A stretch of 64,000 nucleotides of DNA from an uncultured Lachnospiraceae bacterium (GTDB taxonomy: Bacteria > Bacillota > Clostridia > Lachnospirales > Lachnospiraceae), in assembly GCA_947567595.1 (NCBI GenBank), contig CANOMQ010000004.1:62001-126000 (forward strand), in the 5' to 3' direction. The notes beneath the pieces were generated by a model. It saw only the letters and a program-made list of their open reading frames with translations, was not told where the DNA came from and did no database searches. Position numbers and translations under genes: made by a program. Position 1 is the first letter of the stretch, and every line of letters begins with the position of its first letter. Shown here one piece after another: positions 33,311 to 42,475 of the stretch.

Positions 33311-34226
33311 TAATGGCGGTGTACTAAAATCAGGCTGGGTTGTGGTCAACCCGGAAAATACAAGAATTATAGACTCCAACGCAAGAGCCGAGGCAAAGCT
33401 TAGAGAGCTTGCCTTGGAGCTTGCAAGACAGTGCGGCGAGGAACCGGAGTTCGTGGAGGGCTTCACGCAGGGGATAAACGCCGTGGAGGTTGCCGACCTG
33501 ATGCGTGACGAGGAGGGCAATATCATAGGCTATGAGCAGGAAGGCGCATTTGATGAAGAACAGGAGTTCGAGCAGCAGGCGCCGTCAGGCCCTGCCTATG
33601 AGGAAATCATCGCGCAGGCACAGGCAGAGGTCGAGGAAATGAAGCAGCAGGCTGTCGCGGAGATTGAGGCGATGCGTGCACAGACGCAGGAGGAGGCAAG
33701 AAGCCAAGGCTATGAGGAAGGACTAGAGCAGGGCAGGCAGGAAGGCTTTGCACAGGGGCATCAGGACGGATTAAACAGCGTCGCCGAGGCAAGGGAGCAG
33801 GCGCTTTCGGAAGTGAACCAAAAAGCACAGCGGCTCGAACAGGAATATGAGAAAAAAGTCAAGGAATTAGAGCCGAAATTTATTGATACGCTTACCGGAA
33901 TTTATGAGCACATTTTCCATGTAAGCCTTCGGAACTCAAGGGAGCTGATTGTCTATCTGATACAAAACACCATGCGCAACATTGAAGGCGGGACGACGTA
34001 TCTGATTCATGTTTCCAAGGAGGATTATCCGTTTGCGAGTATGCAGAAGCGCGAGCTGATTAAGAACACAAACATCAACATTGATGACGTGGAGCTTTTG
34101 GAGGACGCGACGCTTGGCAAGAACGAATGTATGATAGAGACCGGAAGCGGTGTTTTTGACTGTAGTCTCGGAACGCAGCTTGAGGCTCTGAATGAGGAGC
34201 TTCGCCTGCTGTCCTATGAGCCATAG
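33303..34226 (+). CDS. fliH: Flagellar export ATPase regulator FliH
   Basis: This protein of about 307 aa has a Gln/Glu/Ala-rich coiled coil (about residues 95-195, with GxxxG-type repeats such as EEGLEQGRQEGFAQGHQDGL) and a C-terminal FliH/HrpE-type domain. It holds FliI at the export gate. The GTG at 33291 overlaps the ribosome binding site GGAGGTGA. The TTG at 33303, eight bases downstream of it, is the likely start, so the gene overlaps fliG by eight bases. A weak start may keep its amount low. Confidence 0.88.
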   Translation: MYNNGGVLKSGWVVVNPENTRIIDSNARAEAKLRELALELARQCGEEPEFVEGFTQGINAVEVADLMRDEEGNIIGYEQEGAFDEEQEFEQQAPSGPAYEEIIAQAQAEVEEMKQQAVAEIEAMRAQTQEEARSQGYEEGLEQGRQEGFAQGHQDGLNSVAEAREQALSEVNQKAQRLEQEYEKKVKELEPKFIDTLTGIYEHIFHVSLRNSRELIVYLIQNTMRNIEGGTTYLIHVSKEDYPFASMQKRELIKNTNINIDDVELLEDATLGKNECMIETGSGVFDCSLGTQLEALNEELRLLSYEP

Positions 34227-34270
34227 AAGGCATCTTGGCGCATATAATGAATGGAAAAGGAATGAAGTCA

Positions 34271-35599
34271 ATGGAAGATACAATATCCTTTCAGAAATAT
34301 AAGATGGTTGTCAACAAGAGCTTTTTTAAGAAGCTTGGCAAGGTTGAGAACGTCGTCGGACTTACAATTGAATCTTCGGGACCGGACGCCAAGTTGGGGG
34401 ATATGTGTAAAATTTATACGGATTCCGAGAAAAAACACGGCGTTTTGGCAGAGGTTGTGGGATTTAAGGACAAAAAGACACTTCTGATGCCCTATGAGGA
34501 TACGGAAGGCATCGGACTTGGCTGTATTGTTGAAAATATGAACTATCCGCTGAGCGTATCGGTGGGAGACAGTCTTCTTGGAAAGATTTTGGACGGGCTT
34601 GGACGCTGTATCGACGGCTATGTGCCAGACCCCCATACAATCAAGCGCTATCCGCTGGAGGCTTCACCGCCCGACCCGATGAGCAGGACAATTATCAGTG
34701 ACGTACTTTCGCTTGGCGTGAAGGCGGTAGACGGATTAATCACGGTCGGCAAGGGACAGCGTATCGGAATTTTTGCAGGCTCCGGTGTCGGAAAGTCGAC
34801 GCTGATGGGCATGTTTGCACGAAATACAAAGGCTGATATCAACGTAATCGCGCTGATTGGAGAGCGTGGCAGGGAGGTCAGGGAATTTATAGAGCGGGAC
34901 TTGGGCGAGGAAGGCATGAGGCGCTCAATTGTCGTGGTAGCAACCTCCGACAGACCTGCCCTTGAGCGGAATAAGGCTGCAAAGACAGCGACTGCAATCG
35001 CCGAGTATTTCCGGGATCAGGGAAAGGATGTCCTTCTGATGATGGACTCCCTCACGCGTTTTTCGATGGCGCAGAGGGAAATCGGGCTTGCGACGGGCGA
35101 ACCGCCTGTTACAAGAGGATATCCGCCGAGCGTGTATTCCGAGATGCCAAAGCTTTTGGAGCGCGCAGGGTGCTCTGAAAAAGGTTCAATCACAGGACTC
35201 TACACGGTTCTTGTAGAAGGTGAGGACTTTAACGAACCGATTACCGATACGGCGCGAAGCATTTTAGATGGGCACATCATGCTGACAAGAAAGCTTGCAA
35301 ACAGGAACCATTATCCGGCAATCGATGTTTTGCAGAGCATTTCAAGATGTATGTCGATGATTGCAGACCGCGAGCATAAGCAGGCGGCAGGAAAGCTAAA
35401 GAACATCATGGCTACTTATAATGAAGCGGAGGACTTGATTAATATCGGCGCCTACAAGAAGGGCAGCAATGCAAACATTGACAGGGCAATCGACATGATT
35501 GATGATGTCAACGAGTACCTTTTGCAGTCCACCGAGGACAAATTTACGTTTGAGGAAGCGGTGGAGCAGTTAGAAGGTCTGTTTCGGGAACAATCGTGA
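34271..35599 (+). CDS. fliI: Flagellar export ATPase FliI
   Basis: This protein of about 442 aa is an F1-beta-like ATPase that unfolds and drives export of flagellar subunits. Walker A is GIFAGSGVGKSTLMGM (about residue 165). Walker B lies in DVLLMMDSLTRFSMAQREIG, followed by GEPPVTRGYPPSVYSEMPKLLERAG (sensor region, about residues 270-300). Several in-frame starts exist; the ATG at 34271 has AAAAGGA nine bases upstream. Confidence 0.95.
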   Translation: MEDTISFQKYKMVVNKSFFKKLGKVENVVGLTIESSGPDAKLGDMCKIYTDSEKKHGVLAEVVGFKDKKTLLMPYEDTEGIGLGCIVENMNYPLSVSVGDSLLGKILDGLGRCIDGYVPDPHTIKRYPLEASPPDPMSRTIISDVLSLGVKAVDGLITVGKGQRIGIFAGSGVGKSTLMGMFARNTKADINVIALIGERGREVREFIERDLGEEGMRRSIVVVATSDRPALERNKAAKTATAIAEYFRDQGKDVLLMMDSLTRFSMAQREIGLATGEPPVTRGYPPSVYSEMPKLLERAGCSEKGSITGLYTVLVEGEDFNEPITDTARSILDGHIMLTRKLANRNHYPAIDVLQSISRCMSMIADREHKQAAGKLKNIMATYNEAEDLINIGAYKKGSNANIDRAIDMIDDVNEYLLQSTEDKFTFEEAVEQLEGLFREQS

Positions 35600-35651
35600 C
35601 AGAACGGCATAATCAGCATAAGCAGATGCTTATGCGGAAATGGAGAATGGA

Positions 35652-36119
35652 ATGGCAGTTTTTCGTTATAAGATGCAGGGCATTCTCGATATCAAGGAAA
35701 AGCTTGAGAATAAGGCGAAGCAGGATTTTGCCGAGGCAAATATGCGCTTGGACGCCGAGAAGAAAAAAATGGATGAACTGCAGGCAAGACGTTTTTTCTA
35801 CATGCAGGAGGGAGTAAAGCTGCGCATGGAAATCATTGACGTGCGCAAGATAAGGGAAAACAAGATTGCGGTCCTGAAAATGGATGAATATATTGCCAAT
35901 CAGAAAAGGGAAATCGCGCGTGCCGCAAAAGCTGTGGAGAAGGCAAGGGCGGCGCTGCAGGAAGTGATGCAGGAGAGAAAGGCGCATGAAAAGTTGAAGG
36001 AAAGTGCATTCGAGGAATTTTTGAAGGAGGAGCAGGCGGCGGAGAGTAAGGAAATCGACCAGCTCACCTCGTATACATATGGACAGAAACTAATGGAGGA
36101 GCAAAAAGATGGCACGTAA
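35652..36119 (+). CDS. fliJ: Flagellar export chaperone FliJ
   Basis: This 155-aa protein is almost entirely predicted coiled coil (Lys/Glu/Ala heptads) and starts MAVFRYKMQGILDIKEKLE, like other FliJ proteins. It stimulates FliI and escorts chaperones. The start ATG at 35652 follows GGAG. Its end overlaps the next gene by 11 bases. Confidence 0.88.
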   Translation: MAVFRYKMQGILDIKEKLENKAKQDFAEANMRLDAEKKKMDELQARRFFYMQEGVKLRMEIIDVRKIRENKIAVLKMDEYIANQKREIARAAKAVEKARAALQEVMQERKAHEKLKESAFEEFLKEEQAAESKEIDQLTSYTYGQKLMEEQKDGT

Positions 36120-36981
36120 GGATGAAAACTTAAGCCCGGAGGAGGAGCAGCTTAGACAGCTAAAGGCAGACCAGAAAGCATTTAAGAAAGAGCAGAAAAC
36201 ACAGAGAAAGGAAGCAAAAAAGCGCGCCAAGGAGCTTGAAAATCAGGAGAGGGAGCTTGATGAGCAGATTGACGGGACAAACGCTTCCGTTGTGGTCGTG
36301 ACGATATTTATCATCATGATATGGCTTGGAATTTTGTGTCTGCTTGTAAAAATGGACGTAGGCGGGTTCGGATCGAATGTCCTTACACCGATGCTAAAGG
36401 ATGTACCGGTCATCAATAAAATACTTCCTTCCGAGTCCGGCATAGAGACGACAAAGGATAAAGCATATGGCGGTTATAACAGCATCAAGGATGCCGTAGA
36501 AGAGATTAACGGCTTGCAACAGCAGATTGAACAGCTTCAAAATACAAATACCACCTATTCTGAACAGATTGAGGCGCTAAAGGCAGAGGTACAGCGTTTG
36601 CAGACCTTTGAGGACAATCAGGTTGATTTCCAGCGAATCAAAGAGCAGTTTTATGAGGAGGTTGTCTACGCGGAAAACGGTCCGGGAGAGGAAGCATACC
36701 GCAAATTCTACGAAGAAATGGATCCCACGACCGCAGAGGCATTGTACAAACAGGTTGTTCAGGAAGAAGCAGTCAATAATAAGATGAAGGATTATGTGGC
36801 GACCTACAGCAGTATGGACGCGGCAAAGGCGGCAGCAATTTTAAGCGCAATGACAGACAATTTAAATCTTGCGGCGGAAATTTTGGAAAGCCTTTCTTCT
36901 TCCTCAAGAGCGGCAATTATGGCGGAAATGGATCCGTCGATTGCGGCGAGACTGACAAAGATTATGAATCCAAACAGTTAA
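36109..36981 (+). CDS. MotE-like flagellar protein with coiled coil and MgtE N-type domain
   Basis: This 290-aa protein has a highly charged cytoplasmic N-terminus (residues 1-60), one TM segment (about 63-85, VVVVTIFIIMIWLGILCLLV), a coiled coil (about 125-170), and a C-terminal region with MgtE-intracellular-domain-like repeats (MDPTTAEALY, MDAAKAAAILSAM, MDPSIAARLTKIM). This matches the MotE/YlxF family found after fliJ. Homologues act as stator chaperones or export factors outside the membrane; the precise role here is unknown. Confidence 0.85.
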   Translation: MARKDENLSPEEEQLRQLKADQKAFKKEQKTQRKEAKKRAKELENQERELDEQIDGTNASVVVVTIFIIMIWLGILCLLVKMDVGGFGSNVLTPMLKDVPVINKILPSESGIETTKDKAYGGYNSIKDAVEEINGLQQQIEQLQNTNTTYSEQIEALKAEVQRLQTFEDNQVDFQRIKEQFYEEVVYAENGPGEEAYRKFYEEMDPTTAEALYKQVVQEEAVNNKMKDYVATYSSMDAAKAAAILSAMTDNLNLAAEILESLSSSSRAAIMAEMDPSIAARLTKIMNPNS

Positions 36982-36999
36982 ACGCAGTAAAATTCATGC

Positions 37000-37027
37000 T
37001 AAAGCATTTATGTAAAGTTGTCGATAT
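37000..37027 (+). promoter_or_regulatory. Sigma-D (flagellar sigma) type promoter before fliK
   Basis: TAAA (37000-37003), 16 bp, GTCGATAT (37020-37027). The consensus is TAAA, 15 bp, GCCGATAA, giving 6/8 in the -10. The motif TTATGTAAA fills the spacer. A GCCGGAG/CTCCGGC hairpin (37044-37068) follows in the leader. Confidence 0.45.
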
Positions 37028-37079
37028 ATAAGATGTAAACGCTGCCGGAGTGCAAGGAGACCTCCGGCGCATTACATAA
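37008..37079. promoter_or_regulatory. Flagellar-region motif pair before fliK
   Basis: An exact TTATGTAAA lies at 37008-37016 and an 8/9 match in opposite orientation (ATTACATAA) at 37071-37079. The first is within the predicted promoter spacer; the second lies in the leader just upstream of the fliK ribosome binding site. Confidence 0.45.
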
Positions 37080-37116
37080 AAAAGAACCTTGAAAAGTGAA
37101 GAAAGGAGGAATGACA

Positions 37117-38679
37117 ATGGCGGTTAAAACCGTAGATGTTCAAAGCTTTGATGCCGCAATGGCGTTTGGAACGTCAGCACAGCTTAGAAAAAGCGCAGAA
37201 AGCGGTGCACAGAGCTTTGGCGAGGTACTGAATAAGGCAGGCGAACGTGTGGCGGATAAAAGCCAGCCGGCTGCTAAGAATGCAGGGCAGAAAAAGCCGG
37301 AGACAGGCACGGACAACGCAAAGACACAGGAGTCCAAGGAAAAGTCCGAAATGGCAGAAAAAATGCAGGAGACAACCAATTCGACCGACGATACGAAGGA
37401 GGTCGTTGAGGAGGGAGCTGCCGATGCGAAAACGGTGTTTGATGAGAAGCTGAATGCGGCAGAGGGCAATGAGGAGCCTGACAAGCTGACGACAGAGCAG
37501 ATTGCAGACGCATTGGCACAGATTATCGAACAGATTAAGGAACTGCTTGGCATCAGTGATGAGGAGCTTTTGGCAAGCATGGAGAGCGTTGGCATGGAGC
37601 CAAAGGATTTGCTTAACGCGGACAATATGGCGCAGCTTTTGGCGGCGGTTGCAGGAGAGGGTGAGGCGATCAGCCTTGTCACAAACGAGGATTTGTATGC
37701 GGCTTTGCAGGAGCTGACAGCGACCGTGGATGAGGCGTCGTCAAAGCTTTTGGAGGACACAGGACTGACACCAGAGGAGCTTGACGCATTCATGGAAAAG
37801 CTTGCGCAGATGGAAAACAATGCTTTGGACGAACCGGTAATGACTGATGCAGTCAAAGAGGATGCGGCGTTGGAAACAGCAGGGCAGGAAGAGGTGTTGC
37901 CAGTTGTTGTGGAGGATCATACAAAGACACAGCAGACAAAAACGTCAGAGCAGCAGACACAAAACCAGTATGAGGAGCTTCCCGAAAACCGGCAGGAAAA
38001 CATGGCAGAGAACAGCCCGACCACAGGTATGGGAAAGGTACAGACGCAAAAGCCCGAGCACGATACGTACGGACAGGAAAAATCAGACGATATGGGCGGA
38101 CAGCATGGGACAGTACAGAATTTTGGCGAAAAGTTCAATGAAACACCGCAGGTATCCGCACAGGAAGCCACAAGCTATGCAACGGAAACAACAGAAAGCA
38201 TTTTGAAACAGCTTGCGGATTTCGTAAAAATTATCCGAAATGAAAACCTGACGCAGATGGAGCTTCAATTACATCCGGCAAGTCTTGGAACAGTCAATGT
38301 ATCGCTTGTTACAAAGGGAGGAGCAGTGACGGCGGAGTTTACGACGCAGAACGAGGCAGTGCGGGCGGCAATTGAGTCGCAGGTTTCCCAGCTTGTTACC
38401 AACTTAGAGGAGCAGGGTGTCAAGGTAGAGGCAGTCGAGGTATCCGTGGCAAGCCACGAGATGGAGCGTAATTTAGAGGACAGCAGCCAGAATGACCAAA
38501 GCAGACAGGAGCAGGAAGAGCAACAGCGCGTTCGGGGAGTACGCAGAAACAGTATCAACTTCAATTCGTTTGCAGACGGCGACGAGCTTGCAGAGGAGAT
38601 GCAGACAGCAGACGACGCGACAAGGATTGCGATGGAGCTGATGGCGGCAAACGGAAATTCAATGGATTTAATGGCGTAA
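37117..38679 (+). CDS. fliK: Hook-length control protein FliK
   Basis: This protein of about 520 aa has a low-complexity, Glu/Gln/Thr-rich N-terminal ruler region (to about residue 350). The C-terminal Flg_hook domain (about 375-455) has the motif LQLHPASLGTVNVSL and the following NEAVRAAIESQVSQL helix. It stops hook growth by switching FlhB specificity. The ATG at 37117 lies seven bases after AAAGGAGG; the ATG at 37111 is too close to it. Confidence 0.92.
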   Translation: MAVKTVDVQSFDAAMAFGTSAQLRKSAESGAQSFGEVLNKAGERVADKSQPAAKNAGQKKPETGTDNAKTQESKEKSEMAEKMQETTNSTDDTKEVVEEGAADAKTVFDEKLNAAEGNEEPDKLTTEQIADALAQIIEQIKELLGISDEELLASMESVGMEPKDLLNADNMAQLLAAVAGEGEAISLVTNEDLYAALQELTATVDEASSKLLEDTGLTPEELDAFMEKLAQMENNALDEPVMTDAVKEDAALETAGQEEVLPVVVEDHTKTQQTKTSEQQTQNQYEELPENRQENMAENSPTTGMGKVQTQKPEHDTYGQEKSDDMGGQHGTVQNFGEKFNETPQVSAQEATSYATETTESILKQLADFVKIIRNENLTQMELQLHPASLGTVNVSLVTKGGAVTAEFTTQNEAVRAAIESQVSQLVTNLEEQGVKVEAVEVSVASHEMERNLEDSSQNDQSRQEQEEQQRVRGVRRNSINFNSFADGDELAEEMQTADDATRIAMELMAANGNSMDLMA

Positions 38680-38712
38680 TATGCGGGAGAAATCAGGAAG
38701 GAGGATTATTAT

Positions 38713-39507
38713 ATGGGAAGTTTAGTAGCTCCGGTAGGAGAAGATGGAAAATTACAGACACATACAACATCGGGAGATTCGCTGAACAGCAAGAGTAAAA
38801 AGAAGAACAGCACAGTTGACAGTGACATGTTTCTCTCACTCTTGGTTGCAGAGATGCAGAATCAGGATCCCTTAGAGCCAACGAGCAATACCGAGTGGGT
38901 ATCACAGTACGCAACGTTCACACAGGTTGAAAAGATGGGTGAAATGGCAGAATCAGTTGATTTGCTGCGTGCAAATGATTTGGTTGGCAAGGAAGTCATC
39001 ATGAAGGTAACGAGTGAATCGACGGGTGATGTAAGCTATGCGAGAGGTACGGTTGACTTTATCACGGTTGAGAACGGAAAGCCGATTATCTGGATTGATG
39101 ATAAGCAGTACTCAATGGCTGATTTGGATACGGTTGTCAGCGGCAGCTATTCATCGGCATATGACAAGTACGACACGCTGCAGGCAATGATGGATGGACT
39201 TCCGAATATCAAGTATGCGGATAAGTCATATGAGAATGTAATCAAGGGTGCGTACGAGTTCTATAATACATTCAACGACTATGAAAAGAATTTCATGGCA
39301 ACGTACGGTGCAAAAGAGCTTGCCCTGCTTGCTGAGTGGAAGGAAAAGCTTACAAAGCTGGGCGTTGATTTCAGCGATGTTACGCCGAAGGAAGACGAAA
39401 CGCCGGCGACGCTTGATGACATTATGAAGAGCTTTGGAACAAAGATGGATGCAATCATCGACAAGCTGAATCTTCTGACAAAGCAGGAGGACGAGGATAA
39501 AGAATAA
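38713..39507 (+). CDS. flgD: Hook cap protein FlgD, with C-terminal extension
   Basis: This 264-aa protein has the FlgD N-terminal signature (DMFLSLLVAEMQNQDPLEPTSNTEW, about residues 37-60, then FTQVEKMGEM). A shortened beta domain (about 90-140) is followed by about 125 mostly helical residues (YDTLQAMMDGLPN to the end) that I do not recognise from other FlgD proteins. It scaffolds hook assembly. The start ATG follows GGAAGGAGG. Confidence 0.9.
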   Translation: MGSLVAPVGEDGKLQTHTTSGDSLNSKSKKKNSTVDSDMFLSLLVAEMQNQDPLEPTSNTEWVSQYATFTQVEKMGEMAESVDLLRANDLVGKEVIMKVTSESTGDVSYARGTVDFITVENGKPIIWIDDKQYSMADLDTVVSGSYSSAYDKYDTLQAMMDGLPNIKYADKSYENVIKGAYEFYNTFNDYEKNFMATYGAKELALLAEWKEKLTKLGVDFSDVTPKEDETPATLDDIMKSFGTKMDAIIDKLNLLTKQEDEDKE

Positions 39508-39530
39508 ACGGTTTACAGGGAGGAAGGTTT

Positions 39531-39938
39531 ATGAATGTAAAAAACAGTCAATTCCTTTCCATTGAACAATTACAGGACCAGTATTTAAACAGACAGCAGA
39601 AGGTCAATACAAACGCGAAGCTGCCTTCGGGAATGACCTTTGAGGAGGTTTTGCAAAAGCAGCAGGCAAAGGAAATACAACCTGCGCGGGTAAAATTTTC
39701 AAAACATGCGGCAGGCAGGCTAAGCGACAGGAATATTGAGCTGACGGATGAGCAAATGGAGAGGCTGGACGTCGGTACGAAAAAGGCAGGCGAGAAGGGC
39801 ATACGGGAATCCCTTGTGCTGGTTGACGAGCTTGCATTTATCGTAAACACCAAAAACAACATGGTAATCACAGCAATGGATCAGACAGAAACGAACGAAA
39901 ATATTTTCACAAACATTGATGGTGCCGTAATTATATAA
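39531..39938 (+). CDS. Flagellar operon protein, TIGR02530 type
   Basis: This 135-aa protein lies between flgD and flgE, the usual site of this family in Clostridia and Bacilli. The recognisable core is FSKHAAGRLSDRNIELTDEQ (about residues 57-76), followed by an ESLVLVDELAFIVNTKNN strand region. Its role is not established; position suggests a part in hook assembly or export. The start ATG follows GGAGGAAGG. Confidence 0.85.
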   Translation: MNVKNSQFLSIEQLQDQYLNRQQKVNTNAKLPSGMTFEEVLQKQQAKEIQPARVKFSKHAAGRLSDRNIELTDEQMERLDVGTKKAGEKGIRESLVLVDELAFIVNTKNNMVITAMDQTETNENIFTNIDGAVII

Positions 39939-40040
39939 AATTTTATATTTTTGGAGCCGGACCTTTTAAGGAGGCTTAGCGTTCCTGACTGACAGAGGGA
40001 ACAGATAGACGGCAAATATGATTTAGGAGGTCACTTAATT

Positions 40041-42065
40041 ATGATGAGATCACTTTTCTCTGGTGTATCAGGCTTAAAAGCACACCAGACAAGAATGGAC
40101 GTTATTGGTAATAATATTGCAAACGTAAACACGACAGGATATAAGGCAAAGAGAATGAACTTCTCAGATATGCTTTATCAGACCACGCAGGCTGCATCAG
40201 GACCAAGCCAGAACGTGGGCGGTATTAACCCAAGGCAGATTGGTCTTGGTGTGAAGACAGCCGCAATCAACACGACAATTACGCAGGAAGGTGCAACACA
40301 GTCTACGGGTAATCCGTTTGATTTGAAGCTGACAGGCGAGGCGTTCTTTGTGGTAAGCGACGGTACGAATACATACTATACAAGAGACGGGTCTTTTGAC
40401 GTTGACGAGGCAGGAAACCTCTGTATGGCAAGCACAGGCTATATTGTAAAGGGCTGGGAAGCTGATGATACGGGCAGAATTATTGACAGTGGATTGACCA
40501 ATTTGAATGTCATGGCGAAAAGTTATTTTGAGGCGGAAGCGACAACAAAGGCATCGACGTCAGGCATGATTGATAAAACAGATCCAACCCTTGAGACAAA
40601 AAACGGTAAGATTATGAACCTGCAGGTGCTTGACAAGCAGGGGTATGAGTATAATCTGCAGTTTGGTATTCTGCCACAGAAGAACACCACGAAGGGGACG
40701 AGGGATATTCAGAATACGGAGACTACACATAACCTTCCTGAATCTTTATACCTTGTGGATACTTCAAAGATTGAATACAGCTATGTTGTAGGAGCAGCAG
40801 CCGATGGAACGGGCGGGGAAACAAGGTTTCTTTCCTCTACAGAAAGCCCGGAGTTGATCGAAGCATTGAATAAGGCGATTTGGGCAGATGTGGCAGCGGG
40901 AACCTCTGCTCATAAGTTAGGGGAAAAGGATACAACTAAAATAACAATAAACGAACAGTGGCTAATAGATCATAAATTAGATGTTATTAAGTATACAGAA
41001 CTTTTAGGCGATAAAGGCGGAGATCGGGTCTATACAGTATCATTTTCGGGTGATACGGGATTTAGTACAAAAGAGCCTGATTATACCTCTGGTGCGGTTA
41101 CTGATGCTAGCAAAATTAATGAAAAGGCTGTTGCGCTCTTTTATACTATAGATAAAACGACTGGTAAATGTACTAGAAGTACTAACATGGACAAAATTAC
41201 AGCAACTAAGCAGGACTATGAGGATGACAATGGGAATGCAATTACGGATTATAAATTTAAGGATAGTGCCGGAAATGTAATTAAATCAGCAGCGGCTGAT
41301 GGCGGTGGAGATATTCCGAAAGAATTATATGATGATATCGTGAAAACTTTGAAGTTGGGTCAAGAGGATGATACAAAATACTCATATATAACAAAAGAAC
41401 CAAAGGAAACTAGCTCTATTGACCCTGGCAAATATACAATAACTCTTCTTGGCATGAGCTCAGAGGGTGACTCGGTAGATATCAGCAGTTTGTTAAATAA
41501 TGGTAAAACGTCATGGACATTAGCATATAACAAGGACACCGGTGCATTTGATTATGTAGGAGAAGCAGGAAGTAACAGTTTTAACGTTGCATTAAGCGCA
41601 GTTGATACAAAATTCTCCAACTTAGAAATTGATTTCTCTGACACCACAAACCAGTTTAACGAAGGAAAATCTTCGATAACGGCAGAAAAGGACGACGGAT
41701 TTAAGGCAGGCAAAATGACAGGCGTATCTATCGCGAACGACGGTATCATTACGGCAAATTACGCCAATGGTATGTCGAGGGTTTTGGGACAGATCTGCGT
41801 CGGCACCTTCGCTAACGCAATGGGACTTCAAAACGAGGGCGACAACCTTTATTCCGAGACCGCAAACTCGGGCGATGTCAATGTGGTGGACATCAAGGCA
41901 AGCGGTACAGGCTACATGACGACAGGCGTGCTCGAGATGTCAAACGTAGACCTTTCACAGGAGTTCACGGAAATGATTACCACACAGAGAGGGTTCCAGG
42001 CAAACAGCCGTATCATCTCAACGTCGGATACACTCCTTGAGGAGCTTGTAAACCTTAAGAGATAA
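40041..42065 (+). CDS. flgE: Flagellar hook protein FlgE, enlarged
   Basis: This 674-aa hook subunit has the standard N-terminus (MRSLFSGVSGLKAHQTRMD, then NNIANVNTTGYK) and C-terminus (EMITTQRGFQANSRIISTSD). The Val/Gly-rich D1 segment NPFDLKLTGEAFFVV is also present. It is well above the roughly 400-residue size of typical FlgE. The excess is in the middle (about residues 235-525), where the DNA becomes visibly more AT-rich and the protein richer in Lys, Asp and Thr. This is probably an expanded outer hook domain. Start: ATG 40041 after AGGAGG. A terminator follows. Confidence 0.93.
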   Translation: MMRSLFSGVSGLKAHQTRMDVIGNNIANVNTTGYKAKRMNFSDMLYQTTQAASGPSQNVGGINPRQIGLGVKTAAINTTITQEGATQSTGNPFDLKLTGEAFFVVSDGTNTYYTRDGSFDVDEAGNLCMASTGYIVKGWEADDTGRIIDSGLTNLNVMAKSYFEAEATTKASTSGMIDKTDPTLETKNGKIMNLQVLDKQGYEYNLQFGILPQKNTTKGTRDIQNTETTHNLPESLYLVDTSKIEYSYVVGAAADGTGGETRFLSSTESPELIEALNKAIWADVAAGTSAHKLGEKDTTKITINEQWLIDHKLDVIKYTELLGDKGGDRVYTVSFSGDTGFSTKEPDYTSGAVTDASKINEKAVALFYTIDKTTGKCTRSTNMDKITATKQDYEDDNGNAITDYKFKDSAGNVIKSAAADGGGDIPKELYDDIVKTLKLGQEDDTKYSYITKEPKETSSIDPGKYTITLLGMSSEGDSVDISSLLNNGKTSWTLAYNKDTGAFDYVGEAGSNSFNVALSAVDTKFSNLEIDFSDTTNQFNEGKSSITAEKDDGFKAGKMTGVSIANDGIITANYANGMSRVLGQICVGTFANAMGLQNEGDNLYSETANSGDVNVVDIKASGTGYMTTGVLEMSNVDLSQEFTEMITTQRGFQANSRIISTSDTLLEELVNLKR

Positions 42066-42122
42066 TAAACAGTTTTATTTTTAAGACATAAGCGGTAGAA
42101 CGGTAGGCATTTATAAAAAGGA

Positions 42123-42152
42123 AAAAGCCCGCACAGGACAGTGCGGGCTTTT
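42123..42152 (+). terminator. Strong intrinsic terminator after flgE
   Basis: AAAAGCCCGCAC and GTGCGGGCTTTT form a perfect 12-bp stem with a 6-base loop and a T-run. It ends, or attenuates, the flgB-flgE transcript 33 bases before flbD. Confidence 0.93.
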
Positions 42153-42184
42153 CTAAGAGTATAAACATAAGGGGGAGTACATCC

Positions 42185-42376
42185 ATGATAGAAGTGACAA
42201 AGATTAACGGGACAAAATTTTTAATCAATTCCAATCTGATTGCGACGGTGGAAGAGACGCCGGATACCGTTTTGACCTTGACAGACGGGAAAAAGTTTAT
42301 TATAAAGGAATCAAGGCTTGAAGTGCAAAATCTGATAAAATCGACAAGACAAGGGTATTTTTGCAGGGAAATCTAG
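42185..42376 (+). CDS. flbD: Small flagellar protein FlbD
   Basis: This 63-aa protein starts MIEVTKINGTKFLINSNLI and contains ETPDTVLTLTDGKKFIIKES, the FlbD family pattern. It sits between flgE and motA as in other Clostridia. Bacillus homologues (SwrD) raise motor torque by helping stator function, which fits its place before motAB. It lies after the flgE terminator, so it needs read-through or its own promoter. Confidence 0.9.
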   Translation: MIEVTKINGTKFLINSNLIATVEETPDTVLTLTDGKKFIIKESRLEVQNLIKSTRQGYFCREI

Positions 42377-42382
42377 TATAAG

Positions 42383-42462
42383 TTTACATAAAAAAATCAT
42401 ATAATAGGGTAAATTGACAAAATTTCAGAAAATATTCAGAAAATTGTTGCAATTTATGTAAC
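42383..42462. promoter_or_regulatory. Flagellar-region motif pair flanking the CodY boxes before motA
   Basis: An exact TTTACATAA lies at 42383-42391 and an 8/9 inverted partner (TTATGTAAC) at 42454-42462. The partner sits in the spacer of the motA promoter, and the CodY boxes lie between the two copies. Confidence 0.5.
42420..42445 (+). promoter_or_regulatory. Two overlapping CodY boxes upstream of motA
   Basis: AAATTTCAGAAAATA (42420-42434, two mismatches) overlaps AATATTCAGAAAATT (42431-42445, one mismatch) relative to AATTTTCWGAAAATT. They end just before the predicted -35. Confidence 0.7.
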
Positions 42463-42475
42463 CTTACAGTATTAT
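42447..42475 (+). promoter_or_regulatory. Sigma-A promoter of the motAB-fliL... segment
   Basis: TTGCAA (42447-42452), 17 bp, TATTAT (42470-42475). The leader to the motA GTG start would be about 105 bases and contains no gene. Confidence 0.55.

Noticed and set aside
37140..37856. Long open frame antisense to fliK
   Set aside because: It is a low-complexity Ser/Ala-rich shadow of the fliK frame without a ribosome binding site.
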